DNA from: Demequina subtropica
GTDB taxonomy: Bacteria; Actinomycetota; Actinomycetes; Actinomycetales; Demequinaceae
NCBI RefSeq assembly: GCF_000971235.1
Contig: NZ_BBMB01000002.1
Span: 1-64,000 of the forward strand
Direction: 5' to 3'
Length of the DNA: 64,000 nucleotides
The notes beneath the pieces are model-generated. The model was given only the letters and a program-made list of their open reading frames with translations. It ran no database searches and was not told the origin of the DNA. A program made the translations under genes and the position numbers. Positions 18,869 through 27,261 of the stretch are shown here, piece after piece. The first letter of the stretch is position 1. The number at the start of each line of letters is the position of its first letter.

Positions 18869-19051
18869 CCTGCCAACAGTGCGTGTCGGCTGCACAAGTC
18901 GGCGCGCACTGTCTCTTTTCCGGGCGCCTCCGCAGTCCCGTCGGCGTTCGTCCTGGTTGGTCCGGATCGTCCCCCTCCGGCACGCGCCCGCACCCCTGGG
19001 GAGGCGGCGTGGTGCATCGAGTCGCCGTGACCTGACCGTTACCGTAGGACG

Positions 19052-22000
19052 GTGGTCGACTACATCGGGCGCGCGCTCGTCGCGGACGCCTTGCGCGAAT
19101 GGAGGGAGCAGCTCCAGCAGCTGGCGACCGTCTCACCCCTGCGCGATCTCGCGGCGAGCGAGGCCACGATCGTCGACCTGCGCGGCTCCCACCCGGGCGG
19201 TCTCGCCCCGTTGTTCGCCGGCCGCGCGACCGCGATCTCGTCGCTGATCCGCGATCCGGAGCAGTACGCCCAGGCGCTGCACCGGGTCCGCGTGATCCGC
19301 GAGAGCGCCGATCGCGTCAAGGCGGCGACCGGCGTGTGGACAGCCGCGATGGTGATCGGCACCGTCGTGTGGACCGACGACGGCAGGCGGCGCGAGCTCC
19401 CGCTTCTCATGCGCCCCGTGCACTTCGAGCCCGCGCGTCAGGGCGACGTGCTCGTGACGATGCTCGACGAGGTCGCGCTCAATCCGGTGTTCATCTCCGA
19501 GGCGCGCGAGCGCGGCGCATCCGCGGGGCTCACGGGCGTCACGCCCGCCGCCGGACCCGGTGTCGAGTTCGATCCGAGGCCGCTGTGGCAGCACGTGCGA
19601 TCGCTCGACGCAGCGTTCCCGGGGATCGAGGTGGTCGACCGCCTGTTCGTCGGCGTGTTCGACGACCCCGAGCAGCGCCTCCTGGACGACCTCGACGACA
19701 TGGACGCGGTGATCGGCGCCTCCGACGTGCTCGCGGCCACCGCGGGCGATCGGGAGGCCCAGGCGATGCTCGCGCAGCCGCTGCCGGCGTTCCCGGTGGG
19801 CGACCGCGACCCGTTCGCCGAGCGCGGCGTGGGCGACCTCGACGACGCCGGCTTCGCGGCCCTCGACCTCATCGCGACCGGACGGTCGGTGTTCCTGCAG
19901 GCGCCTCCGGGATCCGACCCCGCGGGAACGGTCGCCGCGATCGTGGCCGATGCGGCGGCCTCGGGCCGCGCCGTCATGGCGGTGGGCGGCACCGAGCAGG
20001 CCGTGCGCGCCGTGGCGCGCAGGCTCGACAGGGTCGGCGCCTCGGACGCCTTCATCTCGGGCGCGGTCGGCTCGTGGAACGAGACCGCCCGACGCAGGCT
20101 CCTCACGTCGATGACCATGGGCGTCGAGGACGTCGACGACGAGGCGCTGCGCAGCTCCGGCGAGAGCCTGCTCACCGCCCGCCACGAGCTCCAGGCGCGG
20201 CTCGACGCCCTCCACCGCCCGCATCGTCCGTGGGACGTGAGCGCCTACGACGCCGTGCAGGCCGTGGTGCGGCTCATCTCGACCCCGCCCGCGCCGCAGA
20301 CGCAGCTGCGTCTCGGAGCCGAGGCGGCGGCGCTCGTCGCGGAGCACGGGTTCTCCTCGGTGGCGCACGCGATGGTCGAGCGGCTCCGCCCCGATGCGCC
20401 CGAGGACGAGCCCGCACCGGCGCCCGAGCCCGAGCAGACCACGCTCGTGCCGTGGTGGTCCACCGTGACGGACGACCCGGCGGAGGGCGCGAAGCTCGAC
20501 GAGGCGCTCGCCACGCTCGTGGTGAGGCACCTGCCCAAGATGCGCGCCGAGGCCCAGATCGCGGCGCACGAGACGGGCATGGACGAGGCCCCGACGATCT
20601 CCGCCTGGGCGGACCAGGTGGGGCTCTTCACCGACCTGCGCGTGACGCTCGAGATCTTCTCGCCGGCGGTGTTCCACCGCTCGTTGCACGACCTGGTCGC
20701 GGCGACCGCTCCCCCGGGGACGCCCCAGGCGGGCGAGCTCGCGCGTCGCGATCGCCGTGCGCTGCGCCGCCGCGCCGTCGAGCTGCTGCGCCCCGGCCGC
20801 TCCAAGGACGATCTTCACGAGAACCTCGTGGCGGCCCACGCGCAGGCCCTGCGCTGGCGCGCGCACTGCTCGGCCGGCGGCTGGCCGCTGGTGCCCGACG
20901 ACTTCGACCTGTACGCGGACCGCGTCGAGCAGGCGATCCGCCTGTGGTCGCGGATCGCGATCCCCGTCGCGACCGTCTCGGGCGAGAGCGAGCTGCTGGA
21001 CCAGCCCTGGGACCGCGTCCGCGAGATCCTCGAGAAGCTCGCCGAGGGCGTGCCCGGGACCCTCGAGGCCGCCGAGGCCATGCCGATCGAGCGGGATCTC
21101 GAGTCCGCGGGCCTGGGCAAGCTGCTGGAGGAGCTGCGCGACCGCGACGCCGCGCCCGAGCAGGTCCGGCGGGACCTCGAGTTCGCATGGTGGGCCTCGG
21201 CCTTCGACGCCGTCGTCTCGGCGGACCCCCGCCTCACCGAGGAAGGCGCGATGGGCCGGGTGGTCGAGCGCTTCCTCGTGTGCGACCGCGAGTTCGCCGA
21301 GTCGCGCGTGGGTCCCCTCATGCGGGCCGTCGCGGAGCGACGCCGCCTCGCGATCGCACGCCACCCCGAGTCCGCGCGCGACCTCTTCGCGACCCTGGTC
21401 GAGGGGGCCGATGCGCCGTACCGCGACCTGTGGCGCGCGCATCCGGCGCTCGTCACCGCCCTGCGCCCCGCGGTCCTCGCGACCGCGGAGCAGGTGTCGC
21501 GCCTCGCGCCGCCGTCACGATGCGTCGACCTGGCCATCGTGTTCGGCGCCGAGTCGCTGGCTCTCGCGGAGACCGTGCCCACGCTGGCCCGCGCACGCCA
21601 GGTGGTCGTGGTGGGCGACGGCGAGGCCGCGACCCGCGGCGCCGTGACCGCGCTGTCCCGCCTGCTGCCCCGCGTGCCGCTGCACGCGATCCCGCAGCCG
21701 CGCGACCCCCGCGTGACGAGCGTGCTCGGGACGCTGGCGTACGGTCGCGCGCTCAGCTCGCTGCCGTCCGCCGGAGAGCCGCATGCGCTCGCCGTCACGG
21801 TGCTCGACGCGCAGGGCGCCCCCGTCGCGGGCTCGCGCACGGTCGAGTCGACGCGCGCCGAGGTCATGGCCGTGGTCGAGCACGCCGACCGCCTGGTGCA
21901 CGAGATGCCGCGCCGCACGCTGGCCATCGTCGCGGGCAACGAGCTTCACGCCGCCCGGATGCGGGACGCGCTCGAGGAGCGCGGCGCGCGGCTCGCGGAG

Positions 22001-23218
22001 ACGGTCGCCGTCGTGACGCTCGGCAACGCCGCGGGTCTCGACGTGGACGAGGTCATCCTCACGCTCGGCTACGCACGCGACGCCGAGGGCACGCTGCCCG
22101 CGCGCCTCGGCGTGCTGTCGGAGGACTGGGGTGCGCACGCGCTCGCGCAGGCGCTCGTCGCGACGCATGAGCGCCTCACGGTGGTCACGGCGCTCGGCGT
22201 CGACCACCTGGGAGCCATCGCCGAGGGCGTCGACGCCGAGGGCGTCGACGGCCTGCGCGACCTGCTGGTCGCCTCCGCGACCGAGCCCGTCCCGGCGGAG
22301 CGCCCCGAGCCGGCGCCGGGGGACTGGCTGCTCGCGGACATCGCGGGCCGGCTGCGCGCCGAGGGCTATGCGGTCCACGTGCGGTACGGCGCCGGCGCGG
22401 ACGCGATCCCGCTCGTCGTGGGCGGGCGTCACGACCGCGGCTACAGCGTCGCGGTGGTGACCGACGAGGCGGCGCGCCTCGGAGGCGCCAGCGTGCGCGA
22501 TCGCATGCGGCACCAGTACGCGAGCCTCGAGGCGCTCGGCTGGTCCGTGGTGTCGCTGTGGACGCTCGACGTGTTCATGGACCCGGACGCCGCGGTCGCG
22601 TCGATCGTCGATGCGGTCGAGGGGCGGCGCGAGCCGCTCGTGTGGGAGCAGCCCGCGCTCGACCTGGGCGTGGAGACCTCCGCCATCCGTGTGCCGCTCG
22701 AGGACGTGTTCGATGTCGACACGGTGGCCGATGTCACGGCCGACGCCGACGAGCCCGACGCGGAGCCGCTCCTCGAGGTCCCCGCGCAGCCCGCGACCGA
22801 GCCCCTGGTCGAGGCGCCCGACATCACGCTCGGCATCTCCGTGATGCTCGCGGAGCAGATCCTCGCCGACAAGGTCGAGACGAGGGCGCTCGCCGTGCAG
22901 CAGGAGCTCGACCTCGACGCGCTCGCGATCGAGGCGGAGGATGAGCAGATGACCGACGAGCCCACCGAGGAGGACGGCGCGGAGCCCGAGACCGACGCCG
23001 CGCCCGAGGAGGCCGAGGACGCGCCCGAGGAGGGCGACGCCGAGGCTGAAGCCGCCCCCGCATCGTCCGAGCCGGTCATCCGGCCCGCCTCGCGCACCGC
23101 CGGGCGCCCGCTCATCCCCACGCGCTCGAGCGAGGACCTCGACGAGGGCTGGGGCGGCGGCTACGGGGGGTCGAGCCGCGACGACGAGATCAAGAGGGAG
23201 AGGCCCCCGCACTGGTGA
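19052..23218 (+). CDS. Catalytically degenerate DUF4011/SF1 helicase-nuclease-like protein
   Basis: A 1388-residue cytoplasmic protein with the architecture of DUF4011 superfamily I helicases, but without their active sites. N-terminus (about 1-160; ELPLLMRPVHF, VALNPVF) matches DUF4011. The expected P-loop GPPGTGKT reads APPGSDPAGT (from residue 284, no Lys). The Walker B DEAS reads FGAES (831-835) before the otherwise conserved VPTLARARQVVVVGD. The late VQGDE motif reads NAAGL (992-996) and the NVAITRAR motif reads AQALVATHE (1032 on). The C-terminal Vsr/restriction-like domain (about 1090-1190; LEALGWSVVSLWTLDVFMDP) lacks the nuclease acidic residues. An acidic Glu/Asp tail follows. The frame is intact, so it seems maintained as a pseudoenzyme, perhaps a scaffold. 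GTG start is supported by TACCGT 6 nt upstream. Function unknown. Confidence 0.72.
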   Translation: MVDYIGRALVADALREWREQLQQLATVSPLRDLAASEATIVDLRGSHPGGLAPLFAGRATAISSLIRDPEQYAQALHRVRVIRESADRVKAATGVWTAAMVIGTVVWTDDGRRRELPLLMRPVHFEPARQGDVLVTMLDEVALNPVFISEARERGASAGLTGVTPAAGPGVEFDPRPLWQHVRSLDAAFPGIEVVDRLFVGVFDDPEQRLLDDLDDMDAVIGASDVLAATAGDREAQAMLAQPLPAFPVGDRDPFAERGVGDLDDAGFAALDLIATGRSVFLQAPPGSDPAGTVAAIVADAAASGRAVMAVGGTEQAVRAVARRLDRVGASDAFISGAVGSWNETARRRLLTSMTMGVEDVDDEALRSSGESLLTARHELQARLDALHRPHRPWDVSAYDAVQAVVRLISTPPAPQTQLRLGAEAAALVAEHGFSSVAHAMVERLRPDAPEDEPAPAPEPEQTTLVPWWSTVTDDPAEGAKLDEALATLVVRHLPKMRAEAQIAAHETGMDEAPTISAWADQVGLFTDLRVTLEIFSPAVFHRSLHDLVAATAPPGTPQAGELARRDRRALRRRAVELLRPGRSKDDLHENLVAAHAQALRWRAHCSAGGWPLVPDDFDLYADRVEQAIRLWSRIAIPVATVSGESELLDQPWDRVREILEKLAEGVPGTLEAAEAMPIERDLESAGLGKLLEELRDRDAAPEQVRRDLEFAWWASAFDAVVSADPRLTEEGAMGRVVERFLVCDREFAESRVGPLMRAVAERRRLAIARHPESARDLFATLVEGADAPYRDLWRAHPALVTALRPAVLATAEQVSRLAPPSRCVDLAIVFGAESLALAETVPTLARARQVVVVGDGEAATRGAVTALSRLLPRVPLHAIPQPRDPRVTSVLGTLAYGRALSSLPSAGEPHALAVTVLDAQGAPVAGSRTVESTRAEVMAVVEHADRLVHEMPRRTLAIVAGNELHAARMRDALEERGARLAETVAVVTLGNAAGLDVDEVILTLGYARDAEGTLPARLGVLSEDWGAHALAQALVATHERLTVVTALGVDHLGAIAEGVDAEGVDGLRDLLVASATEPVPAERPEPAPGDWLLADIAGRLRAEGYAVHVRYGAGADAIPLVVGGRHDRGYSVAVVTDEAARLGGASVRDRMRHQYASLEALGWSVVSLWTLDVFMDPDAAVASIVDAVEGRREPLVWEQPALDLGVETSAIRVPLEDVFDVDTVADVTADADEPDAEPLLEVPAQPATEPLVEAPDITLGISVMLAEQILADKVETRALAVQQELDLDALAIEAEDEQMTDEPTEEDGAEPETDAAPEEAEDAPEEGDAEAEAAPASSEPVIRPASRTAGRPLIPTRSSEDLDEGWGGGYGGSSRDDEIKRERPPHW

Positions 23219-23228
23219 GCCGGTGAAG

Positions 23229-23251
23229 GCGGGGGTGCGTCGCACCCCCGC
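23229..23251. terminator. Bidirectional hairpin terminator
   Basis: GCGGGGGTGC (23229-23238) pairs with GCACCCCCGC (23242-23251) around a 3-nt loop, between the convergent genes ending at 23218 (+) and 23255 (-). Confidence 0.65.
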
Positions 23252-23254
23252 GTG

Positions 23255-23461
23255 TCACGAGGCGCTCGACGAGGCCTTCGACTCGGAGCGCGAGTCCGTG
23301 CGGTAGAAGCCCGATCCCTTGAAGGTCACGCCGACGGCGCCGAAGCGCTTGCGGACGGGCGCGGTGCACTCGGGGCACTCGGTGAGCGCGGGATCGTGGA
23401 TGGACTGCACGGCATCGAACGCGTGGTCGCACGCGGTGCACGCGTAGGAGTACGTAGGCAT
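23255..23461 (-). CDS. FmdB-family zinc-ribbon protein, Ruc-like
   Basis: A 68-residue zinc-ribbon protein beginning MPTYSYACTACDH with two CxxC pairs (C8/C11 and C29/C32), followed by VTFKGSGFYRTD and a short serine-rich tail. This is the FmdB family; the mycobacterial member in the same neighbourhood (Ruc, Rv0991c) is a redox-regulated chaperone, and the serine-rich tail here is reminiscent of it. The start at 23461 (MPTY) rather than 23470 is supported by a TAGAAT box on the minus strand (23469-23474), 7 nt upstream. It is followed on the same side by the 5-formyl-THF cyclo-ligase gene upstream, the usual actinobacterial order. Confidence 0.88.
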   Translation of the reverse strand: MPTYSYACTACDHAFDAVQSIHDPALTECPECTAPVRKRFGAVGVTFKGSGFYRTDSRSESKASSSAS

Positions 23462-23471
23462 GCGGGCCATT

Positions 23472-24110
23472 CTACGCGGGAAGCGAGTGGGCCCCTTCTG
23501 GGGTGATCACCATGTCGACACCGAGGTCGTGGCTCTCGCGAGGAAGCGGGTCGCTCGCGCCGTCACGCACCTCGTTCGCGAAGGTGAGCGCGATGACCGG
23601 GCTGCTGGGTCGCGCCTCCATCAGCGCGCGGTCGTACCAGCCGCCTCCCTGGCCCAGGCGCGTGCCGCTCGTGTCCACCGCAAGCGCGGGCACGATGATG
23701 ACGTCGGCCTCGGCGAGCGCGCCCGACGGGAGGAAGTCGCCGCTGGGCTCGGGCGGACGGCCCGGGGCACGCTCGATGAGGTCCTCGACGCCGCGGTACA
23801 CGCCCCAGCCGCGCTGCAGCCCATCGCCGAGGAGCGGGATCAGCACGCGCACACCGCGACGATGCAGGGCCTCGATCAGCGGCCCCGTGCCGGGCTCGTG
23901 CGGGCGGGAGGCGTAGACGGACACGCAGCGCGCGGACTGGATCGCGGTGAGCGCGAGCACATGGTCGCGGAAGGCGGCGGCCGCCTCGTGGCGCCGCCGC
24001 TCGCTCCGTTGGAGCCTCTCGCGTCGGATGACTGCCCTGAGGTGCGCCTTCGCCTCGTCCGGTTCGAGCGATCGCACTGAGCTGTCGGACATCGGCGTCA
24101 TGGGCTCCAT
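23472..24110 (-). CDS. 5-formyltetrahydrofolate cyclo-ligase
   Basis: A 212-residue ATP-dependent enzyme that converts 5-formyl-THF to 5,10-methenyl-THF in folate salvage. Recognisable blocks: an N-terminal Arg/Lys-rich helix (LRAVIRRERLQRSERRR), VSVYASRPHEPGTGPLIEAL, and the ATP/substrate motif GTRLGQGGGWYDRAL. Length is normal. The start is uncertain: ATG 24110, 24101 and 24092 are in frame; GGAG before 24101 and a CACAAT box 7 nt before it make 24101 a real alternative. It sits between the FmdB-like gene and the divergent MoeA/Glp-like gene, as in mycobacteria, except that galU is absent. Confidence 0.92.
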   Translation of the reverse strand: MEPMTPMSDSSVRSLEPDEAKAHLRAVIRRERLQRSERRRHEAAAAFRDHVLALTAIQSARCVSVYASRPHEPGTGPLIEALHRRGVRVLIPLLGDGLQRGWGVYRGVEDLIERAPGRPPEPSGDFLPSGALAEADVIIVPALAVDTSGTRLGQGGGWYDRALMEARPSSPVIALTFANEVRDGASDPLPRESHDLGVDMVITPEGAHSLPA

Positions 24111-24168
24111 TGTGCCAAAGTTCGGTAAATCTTTGTTCCACCCTCGGGCATGTCCCTAGGCTTCCCCC

Positions 24169-25401
24169 ATGCATCAGCCTGGAGGAGAGCTGCTCACCCG
24201 CACCCTTGACGAGCATCGCGCGGCGGTGTCCCAGGCGCTCGCTCCCATCCCGCCGCTCACCGTGCTGGTCGGGGACGCTGCCGGCGCCACCCTGGTGGAG
24301 CCCCTCGTGGCAGGGTCGGCCCTCCCCGCGCACGATGTGGCGGCATGCGACGGCTACGCGGTGCGGTCCGCCGACCTCGCGCACGTCCCGGTCATGCCCG
24401 TCGCGCACGAGGTCTCCTTCGCGGATCGCGGGCCGCGCCGCCATCTTCCCGGCACGGCCGCGAGGCTGTCCTCGGGCATGGCGGTCCCGTCCGGTGCCGA
24501 TGCGGTGGTTCCGCTGGCGTCCACCGATCGCGGCGTGGCGCGCGTCGCCATCCACGCCGAGGTGGCGCCGGGCTCCGGCATCCGGGCGGCGGGTGCCGAT
24601 GCGGAGGCCGGGCGGCTGCTGGTGCCCGCGGGACGCAGGCTTGGCGGGCGCGAGCTCGCCCTCGCGGCCTCGCTCGGGCATGCGCGCCTCACGGTGCGCC
24701 CCGTGCCCCGCGTCGTGGTCGTCGCGACCGGCGGGGAGCTGGTCGACGCCGGCTCGGGGCGGCCGGGCGTGCCCGAGGCCACCGCGCACCTCGTCGCGGT
24801 CGCGGCGCGCAACGCCGGAGCGCAGGCCTTCCGCGTGGGACCCGTCCCGGACGACCGCACCGCGCTGCGCACCGCTCTTGAGGACCAGCTGGTGCGCGCC
24901 GACCTGCTCATCGTCACCGGGGGCCTGAGCGAGGGGGAGAACGACACGGTCGTGTCCGTCCTCCGCGAGCTCGGCGCGGTCGACGATGTCGAGCTCGCGT
25001 TCTCGCCGGGTTCCCACCACGCGTTCGCGATGCTGGGCGAGGAGGGCTCGCGAAGCGTCCCCACCATCGCGCTGCCGGGCGCGCCCGCCGCGGCCGCGCT
25101 CGCGTTCGAGGCCTACGTGCGGCCCGCGCTGCGCCGCATGTGCGGCTTCTCCGAGGCGGTGCGGCCCGGCGTGCGCGCCCGCTTCGACCATGGCTGGTCC
25201 TCGCCCGTGGGGATCACCCAGGCGGTGCCGGTGCGGCTGGGGCTCGACGCCTCCGGCGCGGTCACGGCCACGCCTGCGTGCGATCCCGGTGACGTCACGC
25301 TCGCCGCGCTCGGCGATGCGGACGGGATCGCGTGGGTCGATCCGTCCGTCACATCGGTGAGCCCGGGCGACGTGATGCGTTGCACCGTCTGGGACGACTG
25401 A
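24169..25401 (+). CDS. MoeA-family protein, probable Glp (gephyrin-like cell-division factor)
   Basis: A 410-residue protein with the four-domain MoeA/gephyrin layout: HDVAACDGYAV, SSGMAVPSGADAVVPL, VVVVATGGELVDAG, LLIVTGGLSEGEND, IALPGAPAAAALAF and a beta-rich C-terminal domain. Compared with molybdotransferases, TGDEL reads TGGEL, the GGVSVG/D block reads GGLSEGENDT and LPGNPVS reads LPGAPAA, so molybdenum-cofactor activity is doubtful. In corynebacteria the MoeA paralogue next to rimJ and glpR is Glp, which binds FtsZ and the membrane receptor GlpR. The same order occurs here (25401, 26032). TAGGCT (24157-24162) lies 6 nt before the ATG. I infer a Glp role; a true MoeA is the alternative. 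Confidence 0.8.
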   Translation: MHQPGGELLTRTLDEHRAAVSQALAPIPPLTVLVGDAAGATLVEPLVAGSALPAHDVAACDGYAVRSADLAHVPVMPVAHEVSFADRGPRRHLPGTAARLSSGMAVPSGADAVVPLASTDRGVARVAIHAEVAPGSGIRAAGADAEAGRLLVPAGRRLGGRELALAASLGHARLTVRPVPRVVVVATGGELVDAGSGRPGVPEATAHLVAVAARNAGAQAFRVGPVPDDRTALRTALEDQLVRADLLIVTGGLSEGENDTVVSVLRELGAVDDVELAFSPGSHHAFAMLGEEGSRSVPTIALPGAPAAAALAFEAYVRPALRRMCGFSEAVRPGVRARFDHGWSSPVGITQAVPVRLGLDASGAVTATPACDPGDVTLAALGDADGIAWVDPSVTSVSPGDVMRCTVWDD

Positions 25402-25979
25402 TGGCGCGCGACCCGGAGCTCGTCGCGCCCGGGCTGCGCCTGCGCGTGCTGCGGCCCCGGGACGAGTCCGAGTGGCTCGCGCTGCGGTCGCGCAACCGCG
25501 ACTGGCTCCGGCCGTGGGAGGCCACGCTGCCGCCCGAGGCGCATGCGCCCGACATGACGTTCCGCGCGTTCACGCGGCTCGAGCGGCGGCAGCGGCGCGA
25601 GCTCTCGGCGCTGCCGTTCGCGATCGAGGTGGACGGCGCCCTGCAGGGGCGTGTGGCGGTCGCGGGGATCCAGTGGGGCGCGCAGCGCTCGGCCTCGCTC
25701 GGCTACTGGATCGACGAGTCCCACGCCGGGCGGGGGATCGTCACCCGCGCCGCCGCGCTCGCCGCGGAGCACGCGTTCGCGATCGGGCTGCATCGTCTCG
25801 AGATCGCGATCCGCCCGGAGAACGCCGCGAGCCGACGCATCGCGGAGAAGCTCGGGTTCACCGAGGAGGGGCTCCGGCGCTCCTACCTCTTCATCGACGG
25901 CGGGTGGCGCGACCACATCGTGTTCGCCCGCACTCAAGACGAGCCGCGCATCGGTCGATATTGGGGAGGCGACGGCTGA
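25401..25979 (+). CDS. GNAT-family N-acetyltransferase, RimJ-like
   Basis: A 192-residue acetyltransferase of the RimJ/RimL branch, using acetyl-CoA to modify an N-terminus or small amine. The fold is readable from LRLRVLRPRDESEWLALR through ASLGYWIDESHAGRGIVTRAA, which includes the acetyl-CoA pyrophosphate loop (HAGRGIVT), to RLEIAIRPENAASRRIAEKLGF near the end. ATG 25401 overlaps the TGA of the upstream gene by one base, so the two are translationally coupled. A rimJ-type gene between moeA/glp and glpR is the conserved actinobacterial order. The substrate is not predictable. Confidence 0.9.
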   Translation: MARDPELVAPGLRLRVLRPRDESEWLALRSRNRDWLRPWEATLPPEAHAPDMTFRAFTRLERRQRRELSALPFAIEVDGALQGRVAVAGIQWGAQRSASLGYWIDESHAGRGIVTRAAALAAEHAFAIGLHRLEIAIRPENAASRRIAEKLGFTEEGLRRSYLFIDGGWRDHIVFARTQDEPRIGRYWGGDG

Positions 25980-26031
25980 CACGCCGCGCGCCCTCCGCGG
26001 GTGCGGGCCTGCGCGGCCGTACCGTCGTGCC

Positions 26032-26976
26032 ATGCCTCCCGCTGGACTGCTCGCGATCATCGCCCTCGGCATGGTGCTCGCCTATGTCATCCCCCAGCGG
26101 ATCCGTGAGCGCGCGGACTACGCGCTGGTCCGCACCGAGGACCGCTACTCCGCCGAGATGCGCGTGGTGAAGACCACCGCCGAGCGCGTCAAGCGCGCCG
26201 TCTCGCGCGCCTCGTCCGACGCGGCCGACGTTCCCCTTCTGGTGACGGGCGCGGCTCGGGCCACCATCGCGCGCCTCGGCGCCGACTCGATGTCCCGTCC
26301 CGCGGGTCCCATCGACAAGGCGGCGACGTCGGCGCAGCGCCAGTACCTCGCGATGCGCAAGGACCGTGCCGTCGCGATCGCCGAGCGCAAGGCCCGGGCG
26401 CGTCGGCGCGCCCGTGTCGCCCTCGCCGCCGCCGCGCTCGCGGTTGCGACGTGGGTCCTGGTGCCGTTCACCGCGCTTCCCGCGGCTGTCGCCGCGGTCA
26501 CCACCGCGCTGTTCGCGGGCGTGCTGGTCCTCGGAGCGCGCGCCGCTGCGGCCCAGCGCCGTGTCGACGCGCGTCTGGCCATGGTGGCGCGTGAGGTCGG
26601 CGCGGCCGCGACCGCGACGCAGGCGCTGCGCACGGTGACCCGCGAGCGTGCCGCCGGCATCGACTCGCAGCCCTCCGACGTGGCGACCCAGGCGATCAAG
26701 GTCGTGACGGCCAAGGACATCGCGCCGCTCTCGGTGCCGGTGCCCGTGATCACGCACGCCGCGCCCGTGGCCGAGGAGCCCGCGGTGGAGGAGTCCGCCG
26801 CGTGGAGCCCGCGCGAGCTGCCGGCCCCGAGCTACACGCTCAAGGCCGAGGTCCGCCAGGCGCAGGCGCGTCCGCTCGAGGACGGCGACATCGCCGCGGC
26901 CTCGTACCGCGAGGAGCGTCCGGCGACCGGTGCGCTCGACTCGATCCTCGAGCGTCGCCGCAGCGCCTCCGCGTGA
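26032..26976 (+). CDS. GlpR/SepX-like cell-division membrane protein
   Basis: A 314-residue membrane protein: a single N-terminal helix (LLAIIALGMVLAYVIPQRI, about residues 5-23), a basic cytoplasmic segment, a two-helix hairpin at about 127-172, and a disordered Pro/Glu-rich C-terminus. The block YVIPQRIRERADYALVRTEDRYS fits the SepX/GlpR family (helix, VP, Arg-rich, then a DRxS-like motif). In Streptomyces SepX is a septation protein; in corynebacteria GlpR is the receptor for Glp. Location directly after glp-like and rimJ-like genes supports the call. TACCGT (26020-26025) is 6 nt before ATG 26032, suggesting a leaderless transcript. Confidence 0.78.
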   Translation: MPPAGLLAIIALGMVLAYVIPQRIRERADYALVRTEDRYSAEMRVVKTTAERVKRAVSRASSDAADVPLLVTGAARATIARLGADSMSRPAGPIDKAATSAQRQYLAMRKDRAVAIAERKARARRRARVALAAAALAVATWVLVPFTALPAAVAAVTTALFAGVLVLGARAAAAQRRVDARLAMVAREVGAAATATQALRTVTRERAAGIDSQPSDVATQAIKVVTAKDIAPLSVPVPVITHAAPVAEEPAVEESAAWSPRELPAPSYTLKAEVRQAQARPLEDGDIAAASYREERPATGALDSILERRRSASA

Positions 26977-27064
26977 GCTGACGCCGGCGCCGTCGCGGCG
27001 TTGCCGTCGCCGGCGCCCCCACGCCATGCGTGCGGATGGTGTGGCGTAGAGGTGCCGTGGCGCA

Positions 27065-27146
27065 TCAACGGGTGCTGACACGATCCGCACCCGTTGACCC
27101 CTCGCTTCGCGAGACAACGACACGATCCGCACCTGTTCCAGGTGCG
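27065..27146. repeat. Two hairpins built on a 15-bp direct repeat
   Basis: GACACGATCCGCACC occurs at 27077-27091 and 27119-27133. Each copy supplies an arm of a perfect hairpin: TCAACGGGTGC/GCACCCGTTGA (27065-27075 with 27087-27097) and CGCACCT/AGGTGCG (27128-27134 with 27140-27146). They lie after the glpR-like gene and before a secreted-protein gene. No T-tract follows, so they may be Rho-type 3' ends or a regulatory RNA structure. Confidence 0.55.
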
Positions 27147-27216
27147 ACGCGGCGCGGGCGTCGGGGCATCCGTCCCTGTTGCACCGCTTCCTCCCATTGG
27201 TTACCGTCTGGTCAGT

Positions 27217-27236
27217 AATGGACAACGCCGTCCATT
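27217..27236. promoter_or_regulatory. Dyad upstream of the secreted beta-helix gene
   Basis: AATGGAC (27217-27223) and GTCCATT (27230-27236) form a perfect 7-bp inverted repeat with a 6-bp spacer, 8 bp before the ribosome-binding site of the gene at 27262. It is a plausible operator. Its right part, CGTCCATTGCGC, recurs at 32868-32879 in the GH92/GH43 divergent region. Confidence 0.4.
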
Positions 27237-27261
27237 GCGCCTCAAGGAGGAGGACACCCGC

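Noticed and set aside
19052-23218. Active antiphage helicase-nuclease defence gene
   Set aside because: All recognisable ATPase and nuclease motifs are substituted and no other defence genes are adjacent, so an active defence enzyme is not supported.
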